From contig CP114179.1 in assembly GCA_039555135.1 (NCBI GenBank), positions 3,100,001 to 3,164,000 on the forward strand: a DNA stretch of 64,000 bases, written 5' to 3'. This DNA comes from Phycisphaeraceae bacterium D3-23. GTDB taxonomy: Bacteria > Planctomycetota > Phycisphaerae > Phycisphaerales > Phycisphaeraceae. Shown piece after piece: positions 1-7,056 of this stretch; position 1 is the first letter of the stretch; each line of letters opens with the position of its first letter. The notes beneath the pieces are model-generated. The model worked only from the letters and a program-made list of their open reading frames with translations, did not search any database and had not been told where the DNA came from. Both the position numbers and the translations under genes were made by a program.

Positions 1-249
1 ACGCTGACCGAAGACGACTGGGACAAGCTCATCGACGCGGCCGAGGGCCACGGGTGGGAGCCGGTCGATCGGCCCGACCACGGGCACGCGTTGAGCGCCG
101 ACGATGCGCAACACCTGGCCGAGGCGCTGCACACGGCGCTGGACTCGGGCGACGCGGTGCCGCACCAGTTGATTGATGATCCGGACGCCGAGGAGGTGCT
201 CGAACACTTCCTGGAGATCTGCGAGGCCGGGGCGGTCGCGGAGCGGTAG
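1..249 (+). CDS. C-terminal fragment of an unidentified acidic protein
   Basis: An open frame enters from the left edge and ends at TAG 247-249, leaving 82 residues. The fragment is acidic and helical in character (for example DAQHLAEALHTALDSGD) with no cysteine pair, membrane segment or catalytic motif that I recognise. The start lies outside the window. It converges on the PEP-CTERM-like gene at 475-1185, with a repeat pair and a hairpin between them. No function can be assigned. Confidence 0.6.
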   Translation, partial: TLTEDDWDKLIDAAEGHGWEPVDRPDHGHALSADDAQHLAEALHTALDSGDAVPHQLIDDPDAEEVLEHFLEICEAGAVAER

Positions 250-258
250 GGGGCAATC

Positions 259-368
259 GTGGGGCAGACATCCCTGTCTGCCACCAGCCGTTGGCTGGTT
301 CTACGCGCCCGTAATGCAAGTGAGATCGCTCGGCTGCGCCGGTTGGCAGACAGGAATGTCTGCCCCAC
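259..368. repeat. Inverted pair of the GGGGCAGACA palindromic repeat
   Basis: Two copies of a short repeat face each other: GTGGGGCAGACATCCCTGTC at 259 and the reverse-oriented copy ending in TGTCTGCCCCAC at 368. Each copy is itself a small hairpin (CAGACA..TGTCTG). Related copies occur at 3869-3915, 4058-4083 equivalents near 24058, and 25485-25509, so this is a dispersed genomic family rather than a local duplication. Confidence 0.8.
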
Positions 369-404
369 GGTGGGCTGTACCGGCGCGCGAACACTCCCCA
401 ACCA

Positions 405-433
405 ACAAGCCCCGCGATGTGGCGCGGGGCTTG
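405..433. terminator. Bidirectional hairpin terminator
   Basis: A GC-rich stem (AAGCCCCGC pairing with GCGGGGCTT) is flanked by T/G-rich sequence on both strands. It sits between two convergent genes, so it probably ends both transcripts. The T-tracts are interrupted, so termination strength is uncertain. Confidence 0.5.
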
Positions 434-474
434 TCGTTGAGGCGTGAACCCGACATCTGATTGGATTGTTGTGA

Positions 475-1185
475 TTAGCTGTCGTTGCCGCGCCGTCGTC
501 GGCGGAGCGTCATGCCCAAGAGCGCGAGGCCGGCCGCGGCCGCGCCGGGCGTGGGGACGTCGGTGATCTGGTCCTGCTTCCAGCTGTTGGACAGCGTGCG
601 GAGGTTCGCGCTGGGCCCGTTGAGGTCCAGGTCGTTGAGCCACTGGTTGGCGATGCCGCGTGTGTCGGCGTAGTACGAGTGGCCCGACACGGCGAAGTTG
701 CCGTTGCCGTAGCCGATGTCGAGCGCGTCGTCGCCGTCATAGACGATCTCCCAGATGCCGACCTGGAAGGCCGAGGCGGTGTCGGAGTCGACGACGAGGT
801 CGCGGAATTGGCCCCAGAAGGCACCGAGCAGGTCGGCCTTGTTGTCGGTGATCACGACGCCGTCGGTTCGTGGGGCGGCGGTGATGTCGTCGTGCATCTG
901 GTACTCGGCGACCTGGTCGTGGCTGATGTACTGGGTCAGCTCGATGCAGAATGTGTCGAAGTCGTCGCCGGTGTCGAGGTTGGTCCAGTTCATGACGCCG
1001 GCGGTGATTTTCTTGTTGTAGTCGTACGTGCCGTTGCCGTCGGTGTCGAGGTAGACGCGGACGCGTTCGCCGGGGTTGACGCCGTCGAACCGGACGTCGA
1101 CCGAGTCGGCCGAGGCGGTGCCTGCCGCGAGGAGTGCCGCGCTACAGGCGGCGAGCTGGATCGTGTGTTTGCTGCGCGAAATCAT
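475..1185 (-). CDS. PEP-CTERM-like surface protein, thioester-domain-like
   Basis: This 236-residue protein has an N-terminal signal peptide (ISRSKHTIQLAACSAALLAAG) and a C-terminal sorting signal made of VPTPGAAAAG, a short hydrophobic stretch and an Arg-rich tail, the layout of PEP-CTERM substrates cut by an exosortase. The start at 1185 is preceded by a strong ribosome site (TGGAGGGG), so the longer frame to 1272 is not used. The core has FCIEL and AFQVGIWEI, which resemble the Cys and Gln motifs of bacterial thioester adhesion domains; that similarity is an inference. Probably exported and anchored at the cell surface or in an extracellular matrix. It is transcribed toward the left edge. 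Confidence 0.8.
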   Translation of the reverse strand: MISRSKHTIQLAACSAALLAAGTASADSVDVRFDGVNPGERVRVYLDTDGNGTYDYNKKITAGVMNWTNLDTGDDFDTFCIELTQYISHDQVAEYQMHDDITAAPRTDGVVITDNKADLLGAFWGQFRDLVVDSDTASAFQVGIWEIVYDGDDALDIGYGNGNFAVSGHSYYADTRGIANQWLNDLDLNGPSANLRTLSNSWKQDQITDVPTPGAAAAGLALLGMTLRRRRRGNDS

Positions 1186-1544
1186 GGTGCCCCTCCAGGG
1201 TGGTTGATTGAGTGCCCCAGCAGTTTTGCGGGGCGGACAACACAACCATGCGCTTGCAAAACGTGGGGGCAAGGCGGGGCATGCGTTTATGCAGTGGCGC
1301 GCGCACGGATCGCGCCGGGCTGTAACGGTTATGCCGATTGTGATGGGATCAAACGCGCGTCAAACGCATTTCAATTCGAACGCGCGCGTCCCCTGCGTGG
1401 GTGCCACACAACTGGCCTGTCCGCAGGCCTGCTGTGTACCGCGTCCATAAACAACAAGGTGATGTCACACACAGCAGCCCCGAGGACGGGGCAGTTGTGT
1501 GGCACCCGTAGTCACCACATGCCAACCAAGTCGCGCGTCCGGCG
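1186..1544. other. Intergenic region with a dispersed repeat
   Basis: No gene is supported here. The left part is the leader of the PEP-CTERM-like gene, and most of the rest is the GGGTGCCACACAACTG repeat pair at 1399-1508. I see no convincing promoter. Confidence 0.5.
1399..1508. repeat. GGGTGCCACACAACTG two-hairpin repeat element
   Basis: The element starts GGGTGCCACACAACTGGCC and ends with the reverse-oriented CAGTTGTGTGGCACCC. Each half contains its own hairpin (GGCCTGTCCGCAGGCC on the left). A closely related full-length copy lies at 59315-59410 and a single-hairpin copy at 38906-38961. Confidence 0.8.
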
Positions 1545-2169
1545 CTACACCTTCCCCCGCGGCACCACCCCCAGCACCACACCGACCAGCGCGACGAACG
1601 CGCTCAGAAGCGTGATCGGCGGCATCCCCCCGGGCCAATCGGCCGGCGCGAACCAACCCGGCCAGCCCATGAACCCGACATGCCCCAGCGAGAGCGCGAG
1701 CACGCCAAGGCCCAGGGCACGCCGATGCGCCGCCGCGCGGTTGGGCACGCCCGGCTCACTCGGCGCTGCGATGCGCGACTGCCACACGAGCAGCGCCATT
1801 GCCACCGCCCCCGCGAGCATCGCCCATTCGCCCGCCGCCGTCATCTGGCCCGTCGCCGTGTAGAACTTGCCGAAGTACGCCGGGCCTAGGAGTATGAGCG
1901 ACAAGACCGCATGCACCGCGCTGAACGCGAGCCCGGCCATGCCCAGCGCCCGCCGGTCCTGCCTGAGCCAGCCCGCCATGGGCAGTAGGGCCGTGATCGG
2001 CCGAGCCCCGACGGCGAGGGCGATCAGCACCAGCCCCGCCAGCGACAGGGCCTTGTTGGCGACAAAGACCGGCAGCTGGGCGGGCAGGACGTCCCCAAAC
2101 ACGACGTAGCGCCGCCGCGTAGGCGAAGCAGAGCAGGAAGACCCCGGAGCTGACGATGGCCGAGCGCAT
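1545..2169 (-). pseudogene. Frameshifted multi-pass membrane protein, ferric-reductase-like
   Basis: Two minus-strand frames together make one protein. The first begins at ATG 2169 with a membrane segment (SSGVFLLCFAYAAA). The second continues with YVVFGDVLPAQLPVFVANK and about five more membrane helices to 1545. The frames meet near 2100-2116 in a GCGGCGGCGC run, so a single-base indel separates them. Histidines in AVHAVL and LGHVGF within helices recall ferric reductase/MsrQ-type heme-binding membrane domains, but this is tentative. The gene is divergent from ogt. It may be a real pseudogene or a sequencing error. Confidence 0.55.
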
Positions 2170-2247
2170 GGGGCGTATGATAGATAGATGCCAATCGCCT
2201 GCTGCCTTCTTTGCAGCGCCAGCACACAGCCGACCCCGGAGCACACG

Positions 2248-2733
2248 ATGCACTACTGCCACCACGACAGCCCCGTCGGTCGATTGATGCTCGCCGGCGA
2301 CGACGCGGCGCTCTGTGGCGTGTACTTCCCCAACAGCCGATACCCCGCGAACCTCGCGCCCGACTGGCTTGAGCGCGACGCGCCGTTCGACGAAGTCAGA
2401 CGCCAGCTCGACGCCTACTTCGCCGGCGAACTCCAGGCCTTCGACCTCCCGCTCGCGCCCCAAGGCACCGACTTCCAGCAGCGCGTCTGGCAAGAACTAC
2501 GAAAAATCCCCTACGGCGAAACGATCTCCTACGGCCAGCTCGCCCAGCGCACCGGCGACCCCAACGCCTCACGCGCCGTCGGAAACGCCAACGGCAAAAA
2601 CCCACTCTCCATCATCGTCCCCTGCCACCGCGTCATCGGCGCGAACGGCCAACTCACCGGCTTCGGCGGCGGACTCGACACCAAACGCAAACTCCTCGCA
2701 CTCGAACAGCAACACGCCACACTCTTCGCGTGA
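2248..2733 (+). CDS. ogt: Methylated-DNA--protein-cysteine methyltransferase
   Basis: This 161-residue protein repairs O6-alkylguanine (and O4-alkylthymine) by moving the alkyl group to its own cysteine. The signature VPCHRVIG is present with the acceptor Cys at residue 126. It is preceded by the winged-helix DNA-binding part (FQQRVWQELRKIPYGETISYG) and followed by the GFGGGLDTKRKLL segment. Length and order match Ogt/MGMT enzymes without an Ada domain. I chose ATG 2248, where homology begins (MHYCHHDSPVGRL). An in-frame ATG at 2188 lies 7 bases after a TATGAT element and could give a 20-residue extension. It is divergent from the frameshifted membrane gene. Confidence 0.93.
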   Translation: MHYCHHDSPVGRLMLAGDDAALCGVYFPNSRYPANLAPDWLERDAPFDEVRRQLDAYFAGELQAFDLPLAPQGTDFQQRVWQELRKIPYGETISYGQLAQRTGDPNASRAVGNANGKNPLSIIVPCHRVIGANGQLTGFGGGLDTKRKLLALEQQHATLFA

Positions 2734-2790
2734 AGACGCCGCCGCTTGCGGCTTAGCGCATCACACCCAACACCCCGCCCAGGCAAGACC

Positions 2791-3486
2791 ATGAACACAT
2801 CAACCCCTCTCGCGCTCCTCACCGCCCTCGCCCTCACCGCCGCGCTGGGCTGCAACGAATCGCGCCTCCCCGAAACCGCGACCACCGAGACCTCGGCGAC
2901 CGACGGCAGCGATTCGCACGTCCCCGCAGACGAAGCGCTCGGCACCGATGCGGACGACAGCCCCGGCTTAGGTGGCGACGCCGCAACGCCCACCCCCGCC
3001 GCGCTCGACTTCGAGCTGCCCTCACTCGCCGGCCAGCCCACCCACCTCGCGCAGTACCACGGCCAAGTCGTCCTCATCGTCAACACCGCCTCGCAATGCG
3101 GCCTCACACCGCAGTACGAACAGCTCCAGCAACTCCACGAAACCTACGCCGACCAGGGCCTCGCCGTACTCGGCTTCCCCGCCAACAACTTCGGCGCACA
3201 AGAGCCCGGCACCGACGAAGAGATCGCAACCTTCTGCGAAGAAAACTTCGGCGTCGGCTTCGACATGTTCGCCAAGCTCTCGGTCAAGGGCGACGACCAG
3301 CACCCGCTCTACGCCTACCTCACCGGCGAAGACACCAACCCCGACTTCGCGGGCGACATCGCGTGGAACTTCGAGAAGTTCCTCCTGAACCGCGAGGGCC
3401 AGGTCGTCGCCCGCTTCGACCCCCGCACCCGCCCCGACGCCCCCGAGGTTGTATCTGCCATCGAAGCCGAGCTCGCCCGCAACTAA
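2791..3486 (+). CDS. Glutathione/thioredoxin peroxidase family lipoprotein
   Basis: A lipoprotein signal (LTAALGC, lipid Cys at residue 21) is followed by an acidic linker of about 50 residues and then a complete glutathione-peroxidase fold. The peroxidatic Cys103 is in NTASQCGLTPQYE. The rest of the tetrad is present: Gln137 in FGAQEPG, and Trp192 and Asn193 in AWNFEKF. Cys149 in ATFCEENFG is placed like the resolving cysteine of thioredoxin-dependent enzymes, so reduction by thioredoxin is more likely than by glutathione. FPANNF replaces the usual FPCNQF. It reduces hydroperoxides, here at the outer face of a membrane. It lies 57 bases after ogt and may be co-transcribed with it. Confidence 0.88.
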   Translation: MNTSTPLALLTALALTAALGCNESRLPETATTETSATDGSDSHVPADEALGTDADDSPGLGGDAATPTPAALDFELPSLAGQPTHLAQYHGQVVLIVNTASQCGLTPQYEQLQQLHETYADQGLAVLGFPANNFGAQEPGTDEEIATFCEENFGVGFDMFAKLSVKGDDQHPLYAYLTGEDTNPDFAGDIAWNFEKFLLNREGQVVARFDPRTRPDAPEVVSAIEAELARN

Positions 3487-3621
3487 AACCCATACGCCGA
3501 GGGCTGAGTCCACGAAGCCCCGGATCGCCCCCATGGAATAGAACACCCCCGCACCCCGTTTCACCGATACACAGCCGGGCGGTTGGTCCGCCTCGCCTTC
3601 ATCCAACGATTGGAGCTTCCC

Positions 3622-3867
3622 ATGATCCTCAAGCCACTCTTAGGACTCGCCATCGGTGGGGCGATCGGGGCCGCCATCGGCTACTCCCAGATCCTCTGCG
3701 CCAACGGCACGTGAACGATCACCGGGTCGTGGTACGGCGGCGCCTTTGTCGGCGCGTTCGCCGGGTTTATGTTTACCGGCGCAGCCGTCAAGGCCGCTCA
3801 AGACAGCAAAGCCCGCAAAAACCACAACGACCCCCAGGCCCGTGAGGCCGAGCAAGACGACGAGTAG
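3622..3867 (+). CDS. DUF6132-like small membrane protein with in-frame TGA (possible selenocysteine)
   Basis: ATG 3622 has a GGAG site six bases upstream. The frame reads MILKPLLGLAIGGAIGAAIG, then YSQILCANGT, then TGA at 3712-3714, and resumes TITGSWYGGAFVGAFAGFMF to a charged tail and TAG at 3865. Read through, it is 81 residues with two membrane helices. From memory, DUF6132-type proteins carry C-x4-C followed by x-I-T between the helices. Here Cys26 and the TGA at codon 31 have the same spacing, so the TGA replaces the second conserved cysteine. A GC hairpin with nine pairs and a UUUGUC loop lies at 3736-3762. Either this is selenocysteine or a point nonsense mutation of a Cys codon. Confidence 0.55.
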
Positions 3868-3868
3868 T

Positions 3869-3915
3869 TTGGGGCAGATTTTCTGCCTTCGGTGGGGCCG
3901 ACATTCCTGTCTGCC
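3869..3915. repeat. Degenerate GGGGCAGA/GACATTCCTGTCTGCC repeat
   Basis: A degenerate copy of the same family as 259-368: GGGGCAGATTTTCTGCC followed by GGGGCCGACATTCCTGTCTG. It lies between the small membrane gene and the terminator at 3950. Confidence 0.65.
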
Positions 3916-3949
3916 GTTCGGCGAAGCCGAAACAATGATCCTTATGAAT

Positions 3950-3978
3950 AAAGACAGGCGCACCGCGCCTGTCTTTTT
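3950..3978. terminator. Bidirectional rho-independent terminator
   Basis: AAGACAGGCGC pairs with GCGCCTGTCTT around an ACC loop. A run of five T follows on the plus strand and an A-rich flank serves the minus strand. It separates the plus-strand small membrane gene from the convergent lipid kinase, whose stop codon overlaps its right edge. Confidence 0.85.
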
Positions 3979-4907
3979 CATGCGCCCCCCTCAATCACCC
4001 GCAGCATGCCCGGCAGCACCCTGACCTCCATCGCTGTCGCGCCCGCCGGGTCGCCGTCCGCCTGGACGGGCACCGGCTCGTCCGCGGTGAGTTTGATGCA
4101 AGCCGATCGGCCGTGGTGGACATCGGCGCGGTCCAGGTGCTTGCCACGCAAGACCGCCAGCCCGTACCCCGCCAACGCGACGACGCCCGCCTTCTCAAAC
4201 ACGACCCAGTCGAGCAGCCCGTCGCCCGGGTCGGCATCGCGCGCAAAGCCGAGGTTGAAACCGTACTGCCCGATGTTGAACACAAACGCGTGCGCGCCGG
4301 TCACACTTCGCCCCTCCGCCTCCAGCGTCACCGGCGGGTACTTGTACCCCGTCACCGCGCCGACGATCTTGGGCGCATACGTGATCCGGCTGACCCGCTT
4401 GAGCGGCTCGCCCTCCGCCCCGGTCACACGCCAGTCGTCGACACGCCGCACGACGTCCGAGTCGAGCCCCGCGCTCGCCATCAGCGTAAACAGCCGTCCG
4501 CCCGCATCGCCCGCGTCGATCGTCTTCGTCTCGCCCCGCGCGATCGCCTCGGCCAGCGCGTCGGTCCCGCGGTTGTGCCCGAACGCGATCGCGAAGAGGT
4601 TCTCGTTGCCCGCCGGCAGCATCGCGATCGGCAGCCGCGTCACTTCGTCTTCCTTCGAGAGCCCGGCCCGCAGGTCGTTCACCGCCGCCGCGATCGACCC
4701 GTCCCCGCCCGCCGACACCAGGCAGCGGTAGCGCGCGTGGATGCCCGACTGCGCAAGCATCGCCCTGCGTTCACTGAGGTCCCAGACCGATTCGCTCGGG
4801 ATGCCGCGCGATTCGAGCGCCGCCGCCAGCGCCGCGACGCGCTCGCGGTTTTCCCCCTTCCCGCTGAACGGGTTCGCAGTAATCAGTACGGGGAGCGACG
4901 CGGCCAT
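3978..4907 (-). CDS. Diacylglycerol kinase family lipid kinase
   Basis: This 309-residue protein belongs to the DAGK/YegS/sphingosine-kinase-like family, which phosphorylates a lipid hydroxyl with ATP. It shows the nucleotide-binding GGDGS motif at residues 67-71, the LPAGNENLFA motif (a planctomycete-style variant of GTxND) and QADGDPAG near the C-terminus in the place of the DGE motif. I chose ATG 4907 because TACGAT lies exactly seven bases upstream, a pattern of leaderless promoters; an ATG three codons earlier at 4916 is also open. It is divergent from ppiC. Lipid substrate not predictable from sequence. Confidence 0.85.
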   Translation of the reverse strand: MAASLPVLITANPFSGKGENRERVAALAAALESRGIPSESVWDLSERRAMLAQSGIHARYRCLVSAGGDGSIAAAVNDLRAGLSKEDEVTRLPIAMLPAGNENLFAIAFGHNRGTDALAEAIARGETKTIDAGDAGGRLFTLMASAGLDSDVVRRVDDWRVTGAEGEPLKRVSRITYAPKIVGAVTGYKYPPVTLEAEGRSVTGAHAFVFNIGQYGFNLGFARDADPGDGLLDWVVFEKAGVVALAGYGLAVLRGKHLDRADVHHGRSACIKLTADEPVPVQADGDPAGATAMEVRVLPGMLRVIEGGA

Positions 4908-5002
4908 GCCCCACATCGTAGAAACCCGCTATCATCCGTGCCCAATCCCAAGCCCCCGGACTCGAATCCCCAGACCCGAAACCCCCGACCCGAGACCCGA
5001 CC

Positions 5003-5287
5003 ATGCCCCAAGCCGTCGCCAGCCACATCCTCGTCGACACCGAAGCCCAGGCCACCGACCTCAAGTCGCGCTGCGTCGCCGGCGAAGACTTCGCCGACCT
5101 CGCGAAGGAGCACTCGGGCTGCCCCTCGGGCAAGGCCGGCGGCTCGCTGGGCCAGTTCAGCCAGGGCCAGATGGTCCCGGAGTTCGACGCCGTGATCTTC
5201 AGCGATCTCCCCATCGGCGAAGTCAGCGACCCGGTCAAGACCCAGTTCGGCTACCACCTCATCGTCGTCGAACAACGGATGGACTAA
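5003..5287 (+). CDS. ppiC: Parvulin-type peptidyl-prolyl cis-trans isomerase
   Basis: A stand-alone parvulin domain of 94 residues, like E. coli PpiC in length. It contains ASHILV at the N-terminus, EHSGCPSGKAGGSLGQF, GQMVPEFD and the C-terminal TQFGYHLIVV, with the catalytic-site histidines and cysteine in the expected places. There is no signal peptide, so it should act in the cytoplasm as a folding helper at proline bonds. It stands alone, divergent from the lipid kinase. Confidence 0.93.
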   Translation: MPQAVASHILVDTEAQATDLKSRCVAGEDFADLAKEHSGCPSGKAGGSLGQFSQGQMVPEFDAVIFSDLPIGEVSDPVKTQFGYHLIVVEQRMD

Positions 5288-5335
5288 ACCGACGCGGTCG
5301 GCCATGTTCCGCCTTGTACGGGCGTGAACGAGTAC

Positions 5336-5356
5336 CCGCCGCGTCACACGCGGCGG
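5336..5356. repeat. CCGCCGCGTCACACGCGGCGG hairpin repeat
   Basis: A short perfect hairpin (CCGCCGCG, TCACA loop side, CGCGGCGG). Related copies occur at 6167-6189 (inverted), 38818-38837 and 52065-52083, always in intergenic DNA next to a gene start or end. Confidence 0.75.
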
Positions 5357-5413
5357 AGTGTCGAATCACGAAAACCATTTCGTCTTGCACGCCTCGCAAG
5401 GTACGATGGCGGT

Positions 5414-5890
5414 GTGTTGCGCCCTACCTGCTACCGTTCATCGCCGATTGGTTGTACGCCCTATCTAAAACGTCGGGCGATACTGCTCAGGCCCGCTTGT
5501 CTATTGCTGTGTCTGCTTTGGCTCGGCGTGCCGGGGTGCGAAGAGAAGCAGACGGTTCTTACCGATGCCGAACTGACCCGGATCGCGGTGGATTGGGCGG
5601 AGGATCACGGCGTCTTCGAGGATGGGCGGCTCGATTTCCCGATCCCGCCTGACCCCTGGCTGATTCGGCACGGCAACGTCTGCGGGGCTCATTTCGCACA
5701 GGATTTTCCACCAGACGTGATCGGCGATTTTTCGTTGTGCGTGTTTATTGATTGCACTACGGGCGAGGTGCTCGGTGTCTTTGGGCGCGACACCGATCGT
5801 TTAGGGCTGAGAGATTTCTCGATGCCCGTGGTCGAGATTGAGCAATGGTTTGAAGCTGAGTATGAACGCCGGCAGCAGATCTGGGAGTAG
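5414..5890 (+). CDS. Hypothetical lipoprotein
   Basis: The frame carries a lipoprotein signal with lipobox LGVPGC after a hydrophobic run (ILLRPACLLLCLLWLG), then about 110 residues of exported domain. The frame is open from 5324, but that upstream part is the hairpin repeat at 5336. A GTG at 5414 or a TTG at 5417 is therefore a more likely start; this choice is uncertain. The mature part (LTRIAVDWAEDHGVF ... VEIEQWFEAEYERRQQIWE) matches no family I recognise. It ends four bases before the start of the next gene, so the two are probably one operon. Confidence 0.65.
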   Translation: MLRPTCYRSSPIGCTPYLKRRAILLRPACLLLCLLWLGVPGCEEKQTVLTDAELTRIAVDWAEDHGVFEDGRLDFPIPPDPWLIRHGNVCGAHFAQDFPPDVIGDFSLCVFIDCTTGEVLGVFGRDTDRLGLRDFSMPVVEIEQWFEAEYERRQQIWE

Positions 5891-5894
5891 CAAA

Positions 5895-6158
5895 ATGGCC
5901 GACTTCAACAACCCGCGGGTGATTTACTTTAAGGGGTTGTTGTTCCTCGTGGCCGGGCTGCTGGCGTCGGCGGGTTTGTTGCTTGAGGCGTTGTCGTGGA
6001 AGGTGGCGCTGCTGCTGGCGATCGCGGTGTGGTCGTTTTGCCGGTGCTACTACTTCGCGTTCTATGTGATCGAGCACTACGTCGATGATGGGCAGAAGTA
6101 TGCGGGGCTGTGGGACTTCGTGAAGCGGCGGGCCGGGACGCGGGGTGGCGGGGCGTGA
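5895..6158 (+). CDS. Small two-helix membrane protein
   Basis: This 87-residue protein has two adjacent hydrophobic segments (FKGLLFLVAGLLASAGLLLEAL and WKVALLLAIAVWSFC, split by a short polar turn). A soluble C-terminal part follows (YVIEHYVDDGQKYAGLWDF) and ends in a basic, Gly-rich tail. It begins four bases after the lipoprotein stop. Family unknown; a role beside the lipoprotein is inferred only from spacing. Confidence 0.7.
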   Translation: MADFNNPRVIYFKGLLFLVAGLLASAGLLLEALSWKVALLLAIAVWSFCRCYYFAFYVIEHYVDDGQKYAGLWDFVKRRAGTRGGGA

Positions 6159-6166
6159 GGTGGGGG

Positions 6167-6189
6167 GCCGCCGCGTGTGACGCGGCGGC
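6167..6189. repeat. GCCGCCGCGTGTGACGCGG hairpin repeat
   Basis: Inverted-orientation copy of the repeat at 5336, just after the small membrane gene and before the ECF promoter. It could also act as a transcript end, though no T-run follows. Confidence 0.7.
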
Positions 6190-6234
6190 TGATCTTGAGT
6201 AGTCGTGTGTTTTTCGGTGTGGCGGGCCTGACTT

Positions 6235-6259
6235 GGAACCGTTGGGCGGTCGCCGCGTC
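6235..6259 (+). promoter_or_regulatory. ECF (sigma-E-like) promoter upstream of the sigma gene
   Basis: GGAACC at 6235-6240 is followed by a 15-base spacer and CGTCGAAA starting at 6256. This is close to the sigma-E/ECF pattern of GGAAC, 15-16 bases, then a CGTC/TCnAA element. It lies about 95 bases before the start of the ECF sigma factor, suggesting autoregulation. The match is visible in sequence; the regulator is inferred. Confidence 0.55.
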
Positions 6260-6353
6260 GAAAATGTGAAAGAACTTCTAAGGGTGTTCGGCCCTGGTTC
6301 GTCTACCTTTCTGAACCCGCCGACGATTCTGCGGCGGGCATACAGGGATCGAC

Positions 6354-6950
6354 ATGCCCCCGATGGTGCCGACCGACACGGACGACGCTCGCCTCGACGC
6401 TGTGGTGCGCGTGTACCGCGGCCCGCTCGAACGCTACGCCACGCATTTGCTGGGCGGGGACCACGCCCGGGGGCAGGACGCCGTGCAAGACACGTTTCAA
6501 CGCCTGCTGCAGCAGCCCCAAGCGACCCGCGACACCCTGATGCACGACTTCACCCCCGCCAACACGACCCGCCTGACCCGGCCCGACCGCACGGCAGAAA
6601 CTTCCGGGGGAGGGGGTCGGTTGAAGGCGTGGCTGTTTACGGTTTGCCGAAACCGGGCCCTCGACATCCGACGCAAGGAGCGACGCATGACCCCACTGAC
6701 CGCCCCCCTCGCCGACGCCCAGACCGAACGTGCGCCCGGCCCCGCCGAGCAGGCGCAGCAGCACGACGCCCACGCGGCGGTGCTGCGGCACATGGCCGGG
6801 CTCCCCGACAACCAGCAGGAGGTGCTGCGGCTGCGGTTTCACGGCGAGCTCACCTACAGCCAGATCGCCGAGGTCACCGGGCTCACGACCGGCAACGTCG
6901 GCTACCTCCTGCACCACGCGCTCAAGACCCTGCGCCAGCAGCTTGTGTAG
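6354..6950 (+). CDS. ECF RNA polymerase sigma factor (first module)
   Basis: This 198-residue sigma70-family protein has region 2 (YATHLLGGDHARGQDAVQDTF and LKAWLFTVCRNRALDIRR) and region 4 (LPDNQQEVLRLRFHGELTYS, then QIAEVTGLTTGNVGYLLHHA). Regions 1.1 and 3 are missing, as in ECF factors. About 28 extra residues rich in Thr and Gly interrupt region 2 compared with the second sigma factor at 14714. It directs RNA polymerase to a small regulon. A sigma-E-like promoter lies upstream, and the next gene begins 106 bases later with the N-terminal type of an anti-sigma factor, so the two probably form a sigma/anti-sigma pair. Confidence 0.9.
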   Translation: MPPMVPTDTDDARLDAVVRVYRGPLERYATHLLGGDHARGQDAVQDTFQRLLQQPQATRDTLMHDFTPANTTRLTRPDRTAETSGGGGRLKAWLFTVCRNRALDIRRKERRMTPLTAPLADAQTERAPGPAEQAQQHDAHAAVLRHMAGLPDNQQEVLRLRFHGELTYSQIAEVTGLTTGNVGYLLHHALKTLRQQLV

Positions 6951-6997
6951 CGCCCCCCGCTCGGCGGAGGCCGCTTAAGCGGCCGGCTCAACTCATC

Positions 6998-7018
6998 GAC
7001 AGGCAGGAATGCCTGTCC
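6998..7018. repeat. GACAGGCAGGAATGCCTGTCC hairpin
   Basis: A short palindromic repeat, related in form to the GGGGCAGACA family, in the 106-base gap between the sigma factor and its vWA partner. Confidence 0.6.
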
Positions 7019-7056
7019 TACTCCATCCATCCGCCCCTAACCCAAGAGGCAACCCT

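Noticed and set aside
3736-3762. Hairpin after the TGA taken as a proven SECIS
   Set aside because: The stem is good, but the loop UUUGUC does not have G in its first two positions and the region also codes for protein. It is reported only as weak support.
5324-5413. N-terminal extension of the lipoprotein gene
   Set aside because: The extra residues are encoded by a hairpin repeat and precede an otherwise normal lipoprotein signal, so a later start is preferred.
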